Source: Sphingobacteriales bacterium
GTDB lineage: Bacteria; Bacteroidota; Bacteroidia; Chitinophagales; CAIOSU01
Reading direction: 5' to 3'
NCBI GenBank assembly: GCA_027483645.1
Contig: JAIXUD010000007.1
Coordinates: 1-64,000 of the forward strand
Length of the DNA: 64,000 nucleotides
Made by a program: the position numbers and the translations under genes. Numbering within the stretch: the first letter of the stretch is position 1; every line of letters starts with the position of its first letter. Of the stretch, positions 47,876 to 57,437 are shown piece after piece. The notes under the pieces are model-generated. The model saw only the letters and a program-made list of their open reading frames with translations. It searched no databases and was not told the origin of the DNA.

Positions 47876-48508
47876 TCAGTTTTTAGTTACGTATTGCAGC
47901 TTATCGCCCAGCCGTTTCACGAGCCGTTCTTTAAGCCGCTGGTAATACACTTTTAGTTGGCTTTCTGGCTTCCCCACGTGCCTACTTATTTCTTCATACG
48001 GTATATTCTGGCTGCGCATCAGCAACAGCATCCGCTGCCAGTCTTCCATTTTTTCCAATTCGTCTTTCAGCAGGGTCATGCCCTGGCTTTCCGGTTCTGG
48101 CTCGCCTTCTTTTTCTGCCTCGCGCATGCTGGCATCTGCCAAGCGCTCTTTTACTTCGCGGCCCACGCCACCAGGTGTGTCGTAATCGTCGTACTCGGTT
48201 TCGTTAAAGCTTACCTGCTCAAAGTTTTCCTTCTCCTTTTTATGGTCGCGGTAGTGGTTGCGCAGGTAGTTGATGAATATTTTGAAAATAAACGAACCGA
48301 ATTTCTGCTCGCTCTCAAAAGAATACCTCGCAGCCGTGTCTACCACCTTATACAAAGTCTGGTAAACGAGATCCCACGATTCGTCTTCATCCAAGTTCCA
48401 TTTGGTAATGCCATAGCTGTACAGCTTGCGCCCATAGCGGTTGTAGAGCAGCTCTACCGCATTGGTTGCTTTATCCTGCAACAGCTTATATGTTTCGGCA
48501 TCTGCCAA
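47876..48508 (-). CDS. ECF (sigma-70 family) RNA polymerase sigma factor
   Basis: AVELLYNRYGRKLYSYGITKWNLDEDESWDLVYQTLYKV; region 4 NIPYEEISRHVGKPESQLKVYYQRLKERL. Confidence 0.9.
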   Translation of the reverse strand: MADAETYKLLQDKATNAVELLYNRYGRKLYSYGITKWNLDEDESWDLVYQTLYKVVDTAARYSFESEQKFGSFIFKIFINYLRNHYRDHKKEKENFEQVSFNETEYDDYDTPGGVGREVKERLADASMREAEKEGEPEPESQGMTLLKDELEKMEDWQRMLLLMRSQNIPYEEISRHVGKPESQLKVYYQRLKERLVKRLGDKLQYVTKN

Positions 48509-48570
48509 TTTGGGCCGGATTGAGGGAGGTTAGTAATTACTTTCTAAGATAAAACGAATTGGTAACAGTT

Positions 48571-48606
48571 GTTGGTCTATGGTCCATGGACGACGGTCCA
48601 TGGATA
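48571..48606. repeat. word repeat (gttggtctatggtccatggacgacggtccatggat)
   Basis: GGnCCATGG words; partly self-palindromic; upstream of the sigma factor gene. Confidence 0.8.
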
Positions 48607-48649
48607 CTTCAAATTTTGGTTGATTGGTTATTGGTTATGGGTTGATTAG

Positions 48650-49010
48650 GATAAAATACGGTACGTGCCAATTTCGTTAAGGTAAGGAAATATGGTGCCT
48701 TCCGTTGCGTACATAGGGCGGAAAGGCCCTATGCTAGTGCTACAAGACCCCGTTGGGGATCCCGTAATACGGTACGCCCTGAAGGGGCATAAGAATGATA
48801 GCCGAGGGCCTTTTCGCCCTCGGGACATTGGTGATACGAGGTGTTTCCGGAAACCCATTGCGTCCGATGGCCGGTAGCCATCGCTAGCATTCTTAAGCCC
48901 CTTCAGGGCACTGTTATGTTCCAATAAAATCGTAATACGGTACGCCCCAACGGGGCCTAATAATTTTAGCCGGGGGCAACGCCCTCGGAACGTAATGCCT
49001 TTCAGGCAAT
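48650..49010. repeat. array of GC-rich hairpin (REP-like) units
   Basis: gtaatacggtacgcccYRAMSGGGC..tagccgRgggc..gccctcgg at 48764-48826 and again at 48932-48992; inverted partial copy at 48886-48912. Confidence 0.85.
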
Positions 49011-49020
49011 GGGTAAACAC

Positions 49021-49055
49021 AAAAATGGCTCTCCTCACCGGAAAGCCATTTTTAA
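49021..49055. terminator. stem-loop terminator (aaaaatggct...agccattttta)
   Basis: Inverted repeat with A/T tails downstream of the PorU2-like gene. Confidence 0.65.
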
Positions 49056-49105
49056 ATTTACTTATTAGTATGTCAGCGCTTCAACACATCAGCACATTAA
49101 AAAAC

Positions 49106-52100
49106 CTACCTTGCCAAATACATCTTTCCAAAGCCACTCTTGAAGTACTTATCAGCTCCAGTTTGCATTTTCTCGATGCTTTGGCCATCTATGGAGGCAA
49201 CAATGCGATATAGGTATAGGCCATTACCCAACGGGTCGCCGTATTGGTCGGTGCCGTTCCAGGCAAATTCTGTAATGTTGCGGCCAATGCGAATAGGGCC
49301 TAGCTCGTCCAGCATTATCTCCCGCACCACCTTACCTGATACGGTCATGATTTGTATCTTAAAGAAGGTAGGCACTTGCGAACCTGTTAGTGTAAACACA
49401 AACCGCGTGCTCGTAGTAAACGGGTTCGGGTAGTTGAGCACGTTGGAAATCATCGATTTGTTGATAATCTCGAAGCCCACGCGATAATCTACGCCAGCAC
49501 CTGGCGCACCGTAAGTGCCCGATACGTTCGCGCTGCGGTCTTGTGCTTGCACCAGTAGTTCATAGGTGCCGTCCTGGTCAAACTGTTTGTTTATCTGTAC
49601 TTCGGCCAAGTTATTCTTACTTCCCGCTTGACTGGTAGTGGCAGGGCGGAACTGCACCTTAGGGTCGGTAAAGTTTTGGCGAACCAATTGGCCATCCGGG
49701 TACTTAAGGAAGATGTTGATGAGCGAGGTATCGTTCAGCGCCAAGAAACGGTTTTCATCTTTCAGCTTTACCAATATCTCTGGCTCAGCCGATACAATGT
49801 CGCCATTAATAATGTGCACGTTATCGAACGTCACATCCAACAGCGGGTTGGCAATGTCGCCCTGCTGGCGGAATTGCAAGATGCCCAAGTTGTTGAAGTG
49901 GTATTGCTCTGGCTGGTCTTCGTCGGGGTTAATCTCGATAACAAGCGTGTTCAAATCATCCAAGCAATTACACGAAGAATTGAACTGATACACCAAGTTC
50001 ACCGATTGGAAGGCACGAAGCGAATCATAGCGTACATACTCTACGTACTCGGCACGGTTGGCGGTAATGATGGTATACTTCACCAGCAGGCTATCCATAT
50101 CCATTGGCGATACGTTCTCCACCGCTATATCCAAGCGCATGTTATCGCCCAAGCTTATTGAATCCGTAAATTGATATAGCTGGAAGGCATTGAGCGCCGC
50201 TTCAGGTACTTTTTTGTATAGTACGCGCCAGTATTCCAGTTGTATCGGGGTTCGGGCGGTGTCGTCGCGGGTGGTGAGCCTTAGTTTCAGGTAAGGGTAT
50301 TGCGCGGCGTTGATGCTGGTCAATTGTTGGTCGAGGGCGGTTAGGCCGGGTATCAATACAGTTTCCACACCGGCGTTGTTCACTCCAATAACATCGATGC
50401 TGGCAATATCGTCAGAGTTCAGTTCCAACGATTCCCAACGCCAGTGCACCGAGCCCCACTCAAAGGCTGGGCCAATAAGCGGCGTAGTCATTTGGCCTTC
50501 GTACCAGCTAGCGGTAACGCTGGTATTGAAGTTTAATATATCGTTAATGGAGTTGCCAGTTACTTCTTGTATAGTGCTCGGGGTGCCTTTGGTGGCAAAC
50601 ATTATCCAAGGCGAATTGCCGCTTTGGGTTACCAGTTGGTTGATAGCTGTAGAGCCCAAACCTGTAAATGCTGCTCGCAATGGGGCACCCCAACCGGTAT
50701 AGTCGGCGTTATTTACGCTGTACACCAGCACATAGTAGCCCGTAGGCACGCTGTTGATGAAATCGACAATACGGTCTTGCCAGTAGGCAGTGTTCACAGG
50801 GAACATAAAGCCGCCCACGTCAATGGTTTTACAATGGATGCTCTTGTGTATGTTGTTAATTCTGAAGCCCGATTGCGGGTCTGTTACTACATCGGCATAT
50901 CGGCTTACCCAGTTGTTGCCCGTGGCTGGGTCTATTACCGCAATGGTAACCCCACCGCCGAAGCCGCCTGTGCCACCGCAGTTCCAGTCTTGCTTTTTCA
51001 CGTTATTGATGAAATAAGCCATTTGGTCGAAGGGCAGCGCACCGCCTTGTCCGTTCCAAGTACCAGTGCGCACGGTTACGGTTTTTACGTCATCGGCAAA
51101 CTTAAACTGGCGGTTGGCTGGCAATTGCAAGTTCTGGTACTCGTCCTTTAGCCATTGGTAATAGTGGCTTTGGTTCCAACCCGGGAATTCGTCGGTAAGG
51201 TAAACGAAAGAGCTATTTCTCCAGCGGTACGGCGTGCCGTTGCCAGTAGAGTCGATGCCTACGCGCCAGTAATACACTACGCTATCCACCATTACAATGC
51301 CCGGTGCCCAAGTAAGCACGCCGCCAATTTGGGTAAGACTGGTGCTGCGTTTCAGGGAACTATTGAACAACTCGGTGGTGTCAATCTCCATAATGTAGGT
51401 CTTCTGCGTAGCAAAAGCATTGGCAGTAGAAGCCTTGAGGATAACACCCTGCTTCGGCACTATGGCAAACTCGTAAGGATGGATAGGATAAACGTCCTCA
51501 GAAAGGATGCTGAAGGTAAGGCCCAGCGTGTTGTTAGTTTCTGATAGCTCTTGTGGCACCTTGTCGCCCGCATCTATGGTTATTTGCAGTTGGTTGATAC
51601 CGAATGCCTCGCCCGTACCCGTTGGTATGGTGATTTTGAAAGTATCCAAGTAGTGCGTGCCTGGCACATCAATAAAGTAGGTAAACGAGTTGCCATCCGG
51701 CAGGGTGCGTATAACCTCAAGCCTAATATTGGTGTCTATGGCCATACCTAGGTTGGCAATAGCCACGTATAGGTCAAACGAATCCGTTTGTAGGGTAACT
51801 ACCGGCGGATCGAAGTAGACATTTTGCGCCTCCAAATCGTAATCGGGCCGGTTGTGCGGGTTTATTTTCAGGGCTGGGTCGCCGTGCAATATCAAGTCCT
51901 GCGCCACCATGCGGTTAAAAGAGCTGTTGCAGCAATTCTCAATATCAATGATGGTGGTTTTCATCAATTCGCCCACCGTACTCAAGTAGTTCTCGGGCGA
52001 CAAATTGTAATAGAAGTTGCGGCTGTAGTTGCTCAATCCGTTAGAAGATGACAATGCCGTGGTTGCCAAAAAGCCAATGGCGCCTTTGTTGGCAGCAAAA

Positions 52101-54178
52101 ATAAAGTCCTCGCTTATGCCGGGTGCCTCATTGAAGATATTACCGCTATAGCAACCATTAGAAAGGATGAATGGGAATTTGGGTGAGTTGTTGTAGTTGT
52201 TTGGGTCGTCAATAGTAAAGTCGAATGAGTTGGGCGAAGAGTGCCCAAAGAACGTAATTAGCGATACCCCATTGTTGATACGGTTAGTAAGGAAGTTGCC
52301 CTGGGCTATCTGTATCGGGTTGCTGCTGTTTTTGTAGAACGCCGTTACATTGCCACCATAAAAAGTATCCCTCACTATGTCTTCAAAATTCTCTAGGTAG
52401 AATTTAAAGGTGCTTTGCTCACTGCTGTTGTTACCACCGCCCAAGTGCAATATTTCTTTGGTCCACAGCTTATCAGCGATGGTTTGGTACGGATCACCCA
52501 CGCGGTTTTGTTCCGCTTCAAACAGTATTACCTTATCTAAGTAGTTCTTTACCTGCAATGGGGTTTGCGCAGCTATCCTACCTACTGGCACACTTGGCAC
52601 CATGGTACCCGGGGTGCCGGCCAGCAACATATCGCTACCCGGATAGCCCCATGTAGGTATCAGGCAATTATTGAAAACACCCGAACTGCTGCGCATATCC
52701 CTATACTCCCGGCCCTTGCCGATAAGAAAGAGGTACTGCGGGCGCTTATCAACCCAAGTAGCCACGGCAAATGCCATAAAATTTCGGATGGCCGCTGGGT
52801 GCTTGTTTACGCCATAAGAAAACTGATCATACAACTGCTCAGTGAGCACCGTGGATACGCTATAACCGCCACCCGCAGCACTGGCGCGGTAGCGGGCATA
52901 CTCGTTTACCCAGTTGTTGCCGTTGCCGTCGTTAGTGAGGCGACTGCTAGTAATGATGATGTAGGCACCACGGTTTACGGGGTTGCTGTAGTTGATAAAG
53001 GATACCCGCTCCAGCGCCGAAACGCTTACCAGCTCAGTGGCAGAGGTATTGCTCAAGTATAGGTTGCGCTCGCTGGCACCGTTATGGGCAGGCAGCTTAA
53101 ACCGCTGCGTAGCCGAGCCATTTTGGCCCTCGATACGCATGAGGTTGGTAATATCGTATAGTATTGGGGTAGTGCTGGCGCTGCTGAAGGTGGTAAACTC
53201 TAGGTATTTAGTACCCACGTTTGGTAACAATTGAAACTCAAAACGGCTGGCCCCGCTCACATTAAAGTTGTGCGGATAGGTAAGCGTAGCCATCATTAAC
53301 TGGTTGCGGTCTACCGAGCCGTTGCCGTTGGCGCTGGTAACCAAGGTATTGTTGGCGGCAAGGTTATTAGAGGCAAAAGACCACTGCCATTTGTTCAATT
53401 TGTAGCCATAGAATTGGGTATCTACCAGTACCGGCAACGCATTGAGCGATACGCGCAAACGGTGATCGGAAATAGAGGTGGAAACCACATGCACCCTAAG
53501 CGTAGCTTGCAGTGCAGGCGATTGAAGCACCGATGGCGTTGGCAGCGCATAGTTTTTAGCACCTAGGTTAAACGTGGCATCGCCATAACCTTCACCCTCA
53601 TCAAAAATAGATTCGTATAGCGAAGCACCTGCCAATACCGCGGGCTTGCCTTGGTTGTAGGTACTATTGGTGGTTGATAGTACCAAGGTAGTGGTGCAGT
53701 ACAATTCTTTGGTGGGCAGGTTGGTAAGGTCGTTGGCTACCGCAGTATAAAATTGGCTGGGCTGTACTGTGTTCCAAGCTAGAAAGTAGGCCGCCGTATC
53801 GTTTATCAAGCTATAGTAGGGGTTACCTTGAAAGCTAGGGTCCTCATACATTTGCAGGTCTACCGCGCCATCGTTTTTCTTGCCGATAAATTCAATATAA
53901 TCGTTCGCGGCAAACAGGCCGCTGGTAGTTACATAAATAGGTACTACCTCGCCCTTGCTAAAGAGGGTAAACTGGCCACCGGTAACACTATTGATAGGTA
54001 CGCCAGCCGCCGAAAGCGCGCTAGCCGGTATGCGGTATATGCCATCGCGGGCAACCTTTATCTTGTAGTAGGTTTTGCTGTAGTCAATCCACTCATTGCC
54101 ATAGGTTTGCGCTTGTAGGCAAACAGGCAACGCCAGCAAAAACGCCAAGAAAAACCGTATAAAAATGGAGCTTTTCAT
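49106..54178 (-). CDS. C25-family (gingipain-like) T9SS sortase, PorU2-like
   Basis: 1690 aa; LFLIGKGREYRD, LITFFGHSSPNSFDFTIDDPNNY, LSNGCYSGN (catalytic H and C), C-terminal FlgD-like VLNYPNPFTTSTRFVFTL..YRIVASIDGQ. Confidence 0.88.
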   Translation of the reverse strand: MKSSIFIRFFLAFLLALPVCLQAQTYGNEWIDYSKTYYKIKVARDGIYRIPASALSAAGVPINSVTGGQFTLFSKGEVVPIYVTTSGLFAANDYIEFIGKKNDGAVDLQMYEDPSFQGNPYYSLINDTAAYFLAWNTVQPSQFYTAVANDLTNLPTKELYCTTTLVLSTTNSTYNQGKPAVLAGASLYESIFDEGEGYGDATFNLGAKNYALPTPSVLQSPALQATLRVHVVSTSISDHRLRVSLNALPVLVDTQFYGYKLNKWQWSFASNNLAANNTLVTSANGNGSVDRNQLMMATLTYPHNFNVSGASRFEFQLLPNVGTKYLEFTTFSSASTTPILYDITNLMRIEGQNGSATQRFKLPAHNGASERNLYLSNTSATELVSVSALERVSFINYSNPVNRGAYIIITSSRLTNDGNGNNWVNEYARYRASAAGGGYSVSTVLTEQLYDQFSYGVNKHPAAIRNFMAFAVATWVDKRPQYLFLIGKGREYRDMRSSSGVFNNCLIPTWGYPGSDMLLAGTPGTMVPSVPVGRIAAQTPLQVKNYLDKVILFEAEQNRVGDPYQTIADKLWTKEILHLGGGNNSSEQSTFKFYLENFEDIVRDTFYGGNVTAFYKNSSNPIQIAQGNFLTNRINNGVSLITFFGHSSPNSFDFTIDDPNNYNNSPKFPFILSNGCYSGNIFNEAPGISEDFIFAANKGAIGFLATTALSSSNGLSNYSRNFYYNLSPENYLSTVGELMKTTIIDIENCCNSSFNRMVAQDLILHGDPALKINPHNRPDYDLEAQNVYFDPPVVTLQTDSFDLYVAIANLGMAIDTNIRLEVIRTLPDGNSFTYFIDVPGTHYLDTFKITIPTGTGEAFGINQLQITIDAGDKVPQELSETNNTLGLTFSILSEDVYPIHPYEFAIVPKQGVILKASTANAFATQKTYIMEIDTTELFNSSLKRSTSLTQIGGVLTWAPGIVMVDSVVYYWRVGIDSTGNGTPYRWRNSSFVYLTDEFPGWNQSHYYQWLKDEYQNLQLPANRQFKFADDVKTVTVRTGTWNGQGGALPFDQMAYFINNVKKQDWNCGGTGGFGGGVTIAVIDPATGNNWVSRYADVVTDPQSGFRINNIHKSIHCKTIDVGGFMFPVNTAYWQDRIVDFINSVPTGYYVLVYSVNNADYTGWGAPLRAAFTGLGSTAINQLVTQSGNSPWIMFATKGTPSTIQEVTGNSINDILNFNTSVTASWYEGQMTTPLIGPAFEWGSVHWRWESLELNSDDIASIDVIGVNNAGVETVLIPGLTALDQQLTSINAAQYPYLKLRLTTRDDTARTPIQLEYWRVLYKKVPEAALNAFQLYQFTDSISLGDNMRLDIAVENVSPMDMDSLLVKYTIITANRAEYVEYVRYDSLRAFQSVNLVYQFNSSCNCLDDLNTLVIEINPDEDQPEQYHFNNLGILQFRQQGDIANPLLDVTFDNVHIINGDIVSAEPEILVKLKDENRFLALNDTSLINIFLKYPDGQLVRQNFTDPKVQFRPATTSQAGSKNNLAEVQINKQFDQDGTYELLVQAQDRSANVSGTYGAPGAGVDYRVGFEIINKSMISNVLNYPNPFTTSTRFVFTLTGSQVPTFFKIQIMTVSGKVVREIMLDELGPIRIGRNITEFAWNGTDQYGDPLGNGLYLYRIVASIDGQSIEKMQTGADKYFKSGFGKMYLAR

Positions 54179-54181
54179 ATC

Positions 54182-55306
54182 TTAATTCCCTTGAGCTTTT
54201 TCTTGCCTTTTATTGATGCCCACATTGAGCGAAAACACGTGCGAATACAAAGCATCGCTTTGGTTGCCAATGTCGGTAAATGCATAATCTATCCCTACTC
54301 CCTTTATCCGCAGCCCTACTCCAAGATTCGGCTGCCAAGTTACAATCGGGCTACCGTCAATATCATCGGTGGCACGCTGTATGTTCCCCACCCCAAACCG
54401 AACGTATACTATGTTTACATAGTTCATTTCCAGGCCAAAACGTGGGTCGATGCTAACAGTGTTGGTGCGGATGGGCACGTTGCGTTTGCCATCGGTAGTC
54501 ATCTCAAAGTTGAGCTCGGGTAAGATGTGAAATTTGTCTTTAATGCTGATTTCGTAAGCCGCACCAAAAATGAATTTTGGCGTGGTTATCTCCAGCGAGC
54601 TACTTGGCAGGCTGTTGCCAGTAGCTACTAGTACTTCCTTCTCCTCATCCGTGAAGTTGAACGACCAGGCATTGAAGGTGCTGGTTATGTCACGGGCCAT
54701 CAAGCCCAGTTTCAGTTTTTTAATGTCGTATTGCGCACCTAGATCCAAGCCAAAGCCCCATGCAGTAGCGAAGTCGCCAGCTTTGCGATAGATGATTTTG
54801 GCGTTGCCGCCCACACGCAGGTTTTTCAGTTTAGGGATGCTCTGGGCATAGCTGATGAAAGTACCATAATCGCCCACAGAAAAGGAGCGGATGTTATCGT
54901 AGTTAATGGTACCGTCGGCTTCGAAAAGGTTGATGGTATTGGGGATGTCGTCCACCGCAAAGCGCACCAGCGATACTCCTAGGAAACGCTTCTTGTCTTT
55001 CATTGGGATAACGATGGCGCCATAATCATACTTGGCGATGCCTGCAAAATACTCTGCGTGCATAAAGCTACCTTGAAAGTTGTACTTTACTTGCGCCAGC
55101 CCTGCTGGGTTCCAGTATCCGGCGGTCACGTCGTTTACGCTGGCCACTTGGGCGCCGCTCATGGCCATGCCCCGGGCGCCTACGCCTATGGAGAGAAACT
55201 CGTTGCTATACTTGCGTACCTGTGCATTGGCGGGTGCCAATGATAGTAGGAGCAGTAGTGAGCAAATAAGCAGTCCGGTGGTGAACGGTCCTGTGATGGG
55301 TTTCAT
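54182..55306 (-). CDS. PorV/PorQ family outer membrane protein
   Basis: SIGVGARGMAMSGAQVASVNDVTAGYWNPAGLAQVKY. Confidence 0.9.
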   Translation of the reverse strand: MKPITGPFTTGLLICSLLLLLSLAPANAQVRKYSNEFLSIGVGARGMAMSGAQVASVNDVTAGYWNPAGLAQVKYNFQGSFMHAEYFAGIAKYDYGAIVIPMKDKKRFLGVSLVRFAVDDIPNTINLFEADGTINYDNIRSFSVGDYGTFISYAQSIPKLKNLRVGGNAKIIYRKAGDFATAWGFGLDLGAQYDIKKLKLGLMARDITSTFNAWSFNFTDEEKEVLVATGNSLPSSSLEITTPKFIFGAAYEISIKDKFHILPELNFEMTTDGKRNVPIRTNTVSIDPRFGLEMNYVNIVYVRFGVGNIQRATDDIDGSPIVTWQPNLGVGLRIKGVGIDYAFTDIGNQSDALYSHVFSLNVGINKRQEKAQGN

Positions 55307-55983
55307 GGGGTTGTTTTGAGCTGTTGAGCCACTATTTCCGGCAAGGTTACCAGCAAGTCAGCATGTTTTTCTTCCAACTTAAGCAGCACGGTTTTGGTGT
55401 GTTCCCGCACAGCTGGGTCGGCCATGTTTCTTGTTGCCCGGTACCAAGCCCCAAAGAGTGCCTCGGTAAAGTGTACGTCGTTGGGGTAATATTGCAAAAA
55501 CCTTCTCTCCGTAAACAAATTAAAGTTACCAAAAAAAACGGGGGCCACTGGTTTACAGCCTATTTCATCGAAATAGTTTTCCACTACGGGGTGTGATACT
55601 GTAGCCAAGTCCTTATAGAATTCTACGTGTAAATGCGGATAAAGTTTCAGCAAGCTGCGGTCTATCAACATCTCTACTGCCACATGGGTTAGAAACCAAT
55701 AGCGGGGCAACTTCGTCAGCAAACCTTGCATTTTTAATTCCGATTTAATCTCGGCTTGCAGATATTCAAACTGTGGCAGCGTGTGGAAGATGCGGTCGGC
55801 ATCGTGGTGCTTCTCTAAACCTTGTTTAATGGCCCTATGTTCAAGTGCTACCGGCTCAAGGGCAGCCACCGCTTTTCGCATCAACTGGTTATATCCCGGT
55901 ACTAAATCGGGCATTACCAACCCCAGCTTAAAGTAAGCCGATGGATGGTTACGATCGAGATAGTAGTGGGAGAGGAAATTCAT
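55303..55983 (-). CDS. acyl carrier protein phosphodiesterase-like (AcpH/DUF479)
   Basis: MNFLSHYYLDR...LVMPDLVPGYN..GLEKHHDADRIFHTLPQFEYLQ; 4-nt overlap with the PorV-like start. Confidence 0.82.
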   Translation of the reverse strand: MNFLSHYYLDRNHPSAYFKLGLVMPDLVPGYNQLMRKAVAALEPVALEHRAIKQGLEKHHDADRIFHTLPQFEYLQAEIKSELKMQGLLTKLPRYWFLTHVAVEMLIDRSLLKLYPHLHVEFYKDLATVSHPVVENYFDEIGCKPVAPVFFGNFNLFTERRFLQYYPNDVHFTEALFGAWYRATRNMADPAVREHTKTVLLKLEEKHADLLVTLPEIVAQQLKTTP

Positions 55984-55985
55984 TT

Positions 55986-56025
55986 GTTAAGACACAAGAT
56001 ATGAGACACAAGACACAAGACTGCT
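55986..56025. repeat. word repeat (ttaagacacaagatatgagacacaagacacaagactgc)
   Basis: ACACAAGAC words; related words at 27584-27648. Confidence 0.75.
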
Positions 56026-56081
56026 GCAATTGCTAAAGATAGGATTTGTGGTGAAAGTTCCAAGATGCTTTTCTCGTCTGT

Positions 56082-56230
56082 CATCCCGAGTTTTTCACGA
56101 GGGACCTTCGGGCTATTAAGTTGGGGCCTTGCATTACCTACTGAAACATATCTAATATGAAAAGAATCCTCAACATAACTCAACAGTATTACATCGGTGC
56201 CCGAAGGTCCCTCGTGAAAAACTCGGGATG
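56082..56230. repeat. 149-bp element with 32-bp perfect terminal inverted repeats (MITE-like candidate)
   Basis: catcccgagtttttcacgagggaccttcgggc (56082-56113) is the exact reverse complement of 56199-56230. Confidence 0.88.
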
Positions 56231-56293
56231 AGACATTATTTGAGTTAGTGCTTTAATTTCTCCATCGAAAATGGACTGTTGACCGTGAACTAC

Positions 56294-57184
56294 TCAAAAA
56301 TTAACATACCTTGCATACGTACTCAGCGGCAACTTCCTCCCTGCCCTATCGGTAAGGTATAGCTCGCCGAATTCGGTTTTCTTTTGTTTGAAGACCGTCT
56401 TTACCAAGTTGTCAGCAATCAACGAAGAAAAGCCCATGCTGTATAGGTTGAGGATAACGAATGAAGGCGAAGGCAGCATCAGCATTTGGCACTCTTTCAG
56501 CAACTCCATGATGCTCTCTTGCAGCACCCATTTCTCGCCTTCTGGGCCGCGGCCGTAGGCAGGCGGATCGAGGATGATGCCGTGGTACTTTTTGCCGCGC
56601 TTTACTTCGCGCTTTACAAATTTCAGCGCATCGTCCACTACCCAACGGATGTTGTCGAGCTTGCTGGCCTCCATATTGTCGCGGCTCCAGTTGATTACTT
56701 GCTTGATGGAATCCACGTGCGTAATGTCGGCACCACCAGCCTTGGCTGCCAACGAAGCACCGCCAGTGTAGGCAAACAGGTTAAGCACTTTATACTCCGT
56801 GCTGCCGGCGTAAGGCGCTACGGCATCATAAATAAAATCCCAATTGGTGGCCTGCTCTGGGAAAATGCCCACGTGCTTAAAAGCGGTAAGCCCCAAGCGA
56901 AAACGCAGGTTCATCTTCAAGTACTTATACTCCATAAACCACTGCTCAGGCATGCCCGGCTTTAGTATCCACTCGCCGCGCTCCACATCTACCTTTTGTT
57001 CCTTGCCCGTTTTTTTGAAATAAGCATGGGCATTGTCCCAATCGCGCTCTGGCAGGGCTTTGTTCCATACGGCTTGCGGCTCGGGGCGGCGAAGCACATA
57101 AGCACCAAAGCGCTCCAATTTCTCGAATCCACCGGTATCAATCAATTCATAATCAGCCCAAGGGCGCGGGGTAAGTAGTTGCAT
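56294..57184 (-). CDS. class I SAM-dependent rRNA methyltransferase (RlmI/RlmK-like)
   Basis: VLNLFAYTGGASLAAKAGGADITHVDSIKQVINWSRDN; GIILDPPAYGRGPEGEKW. Confidence 0.93.
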   Translation of the reverse strand: MQLLTPRPWADYELIDTGGFEKLERFGAYVLRRPEPQAVWNKALPERDWDNAHAYFKKTGKEQKVDVERGEWILKPGMPEQWFMEYKYLKMNLRFRLGLTAFKHVGIFPEQATNWDFIYDAVAPYAGSTEYKVLNLFAYTGGASLAAKAGGADITHVDSIKQVINWSRDNMEASKLDNIRWVVDDALKFVKREVKRGKKYHGIILDPPAYGRGPEGEKWVLQESIMELLKECQMLMLPSPSFVILNLYSMGFSSLIADNLVKTVFKQKKTEFGELYLTDRAGRKLPLSTYARYVNF

Positions 57185-57200
57185 GGGGCAAAGATACTGA

Positions 57201-57240
57201 ATTGGACGATGGACGATAGACGATGGACCATGGATGCTTC
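57201..57240. repeat. word repeat (attggacgatggacgatagacgatggaccatggatgcttc)
   Basis: GGACGATGG words upstream of the methyltransferase. Confidence 0.85.
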
Positions 57241-57437
57241 AAAAATGCTTAGTGTCCCTAACGGGCAATGCCGTTAAGGGGAAAGGTTGCTTTTCGTTTC
57301 TTACATACGGACGCAATACGTTTCTGGAAATAAGCATTATTAACTTTAGAGTAGCTAAAAAAATTTAAACCAATACATATTAATTGCTGCTAGTTCTACA
57401 ATTTGTTTAATTTTGACGATACAAAAATCTTCACACC

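Noticed and set aside
47957-48523. 188-aa hydrophobic plus-strand ORF
   Set aside because: Antisense to the ECF sigma factor; apparent TM segments are a shadow effect.
48646-49038. 130-aa minus-strand ORF (FRAYRIT/ASDGYRPSDAMG)
   Set aside because: Produced by the GC-rich hairpin repeat array; typical spurious repeat-encoded protein.
50567-51151. 194-aa plus-strand ORF
   Set aside because: Antisense to the PorU2-like gene; no domain support.
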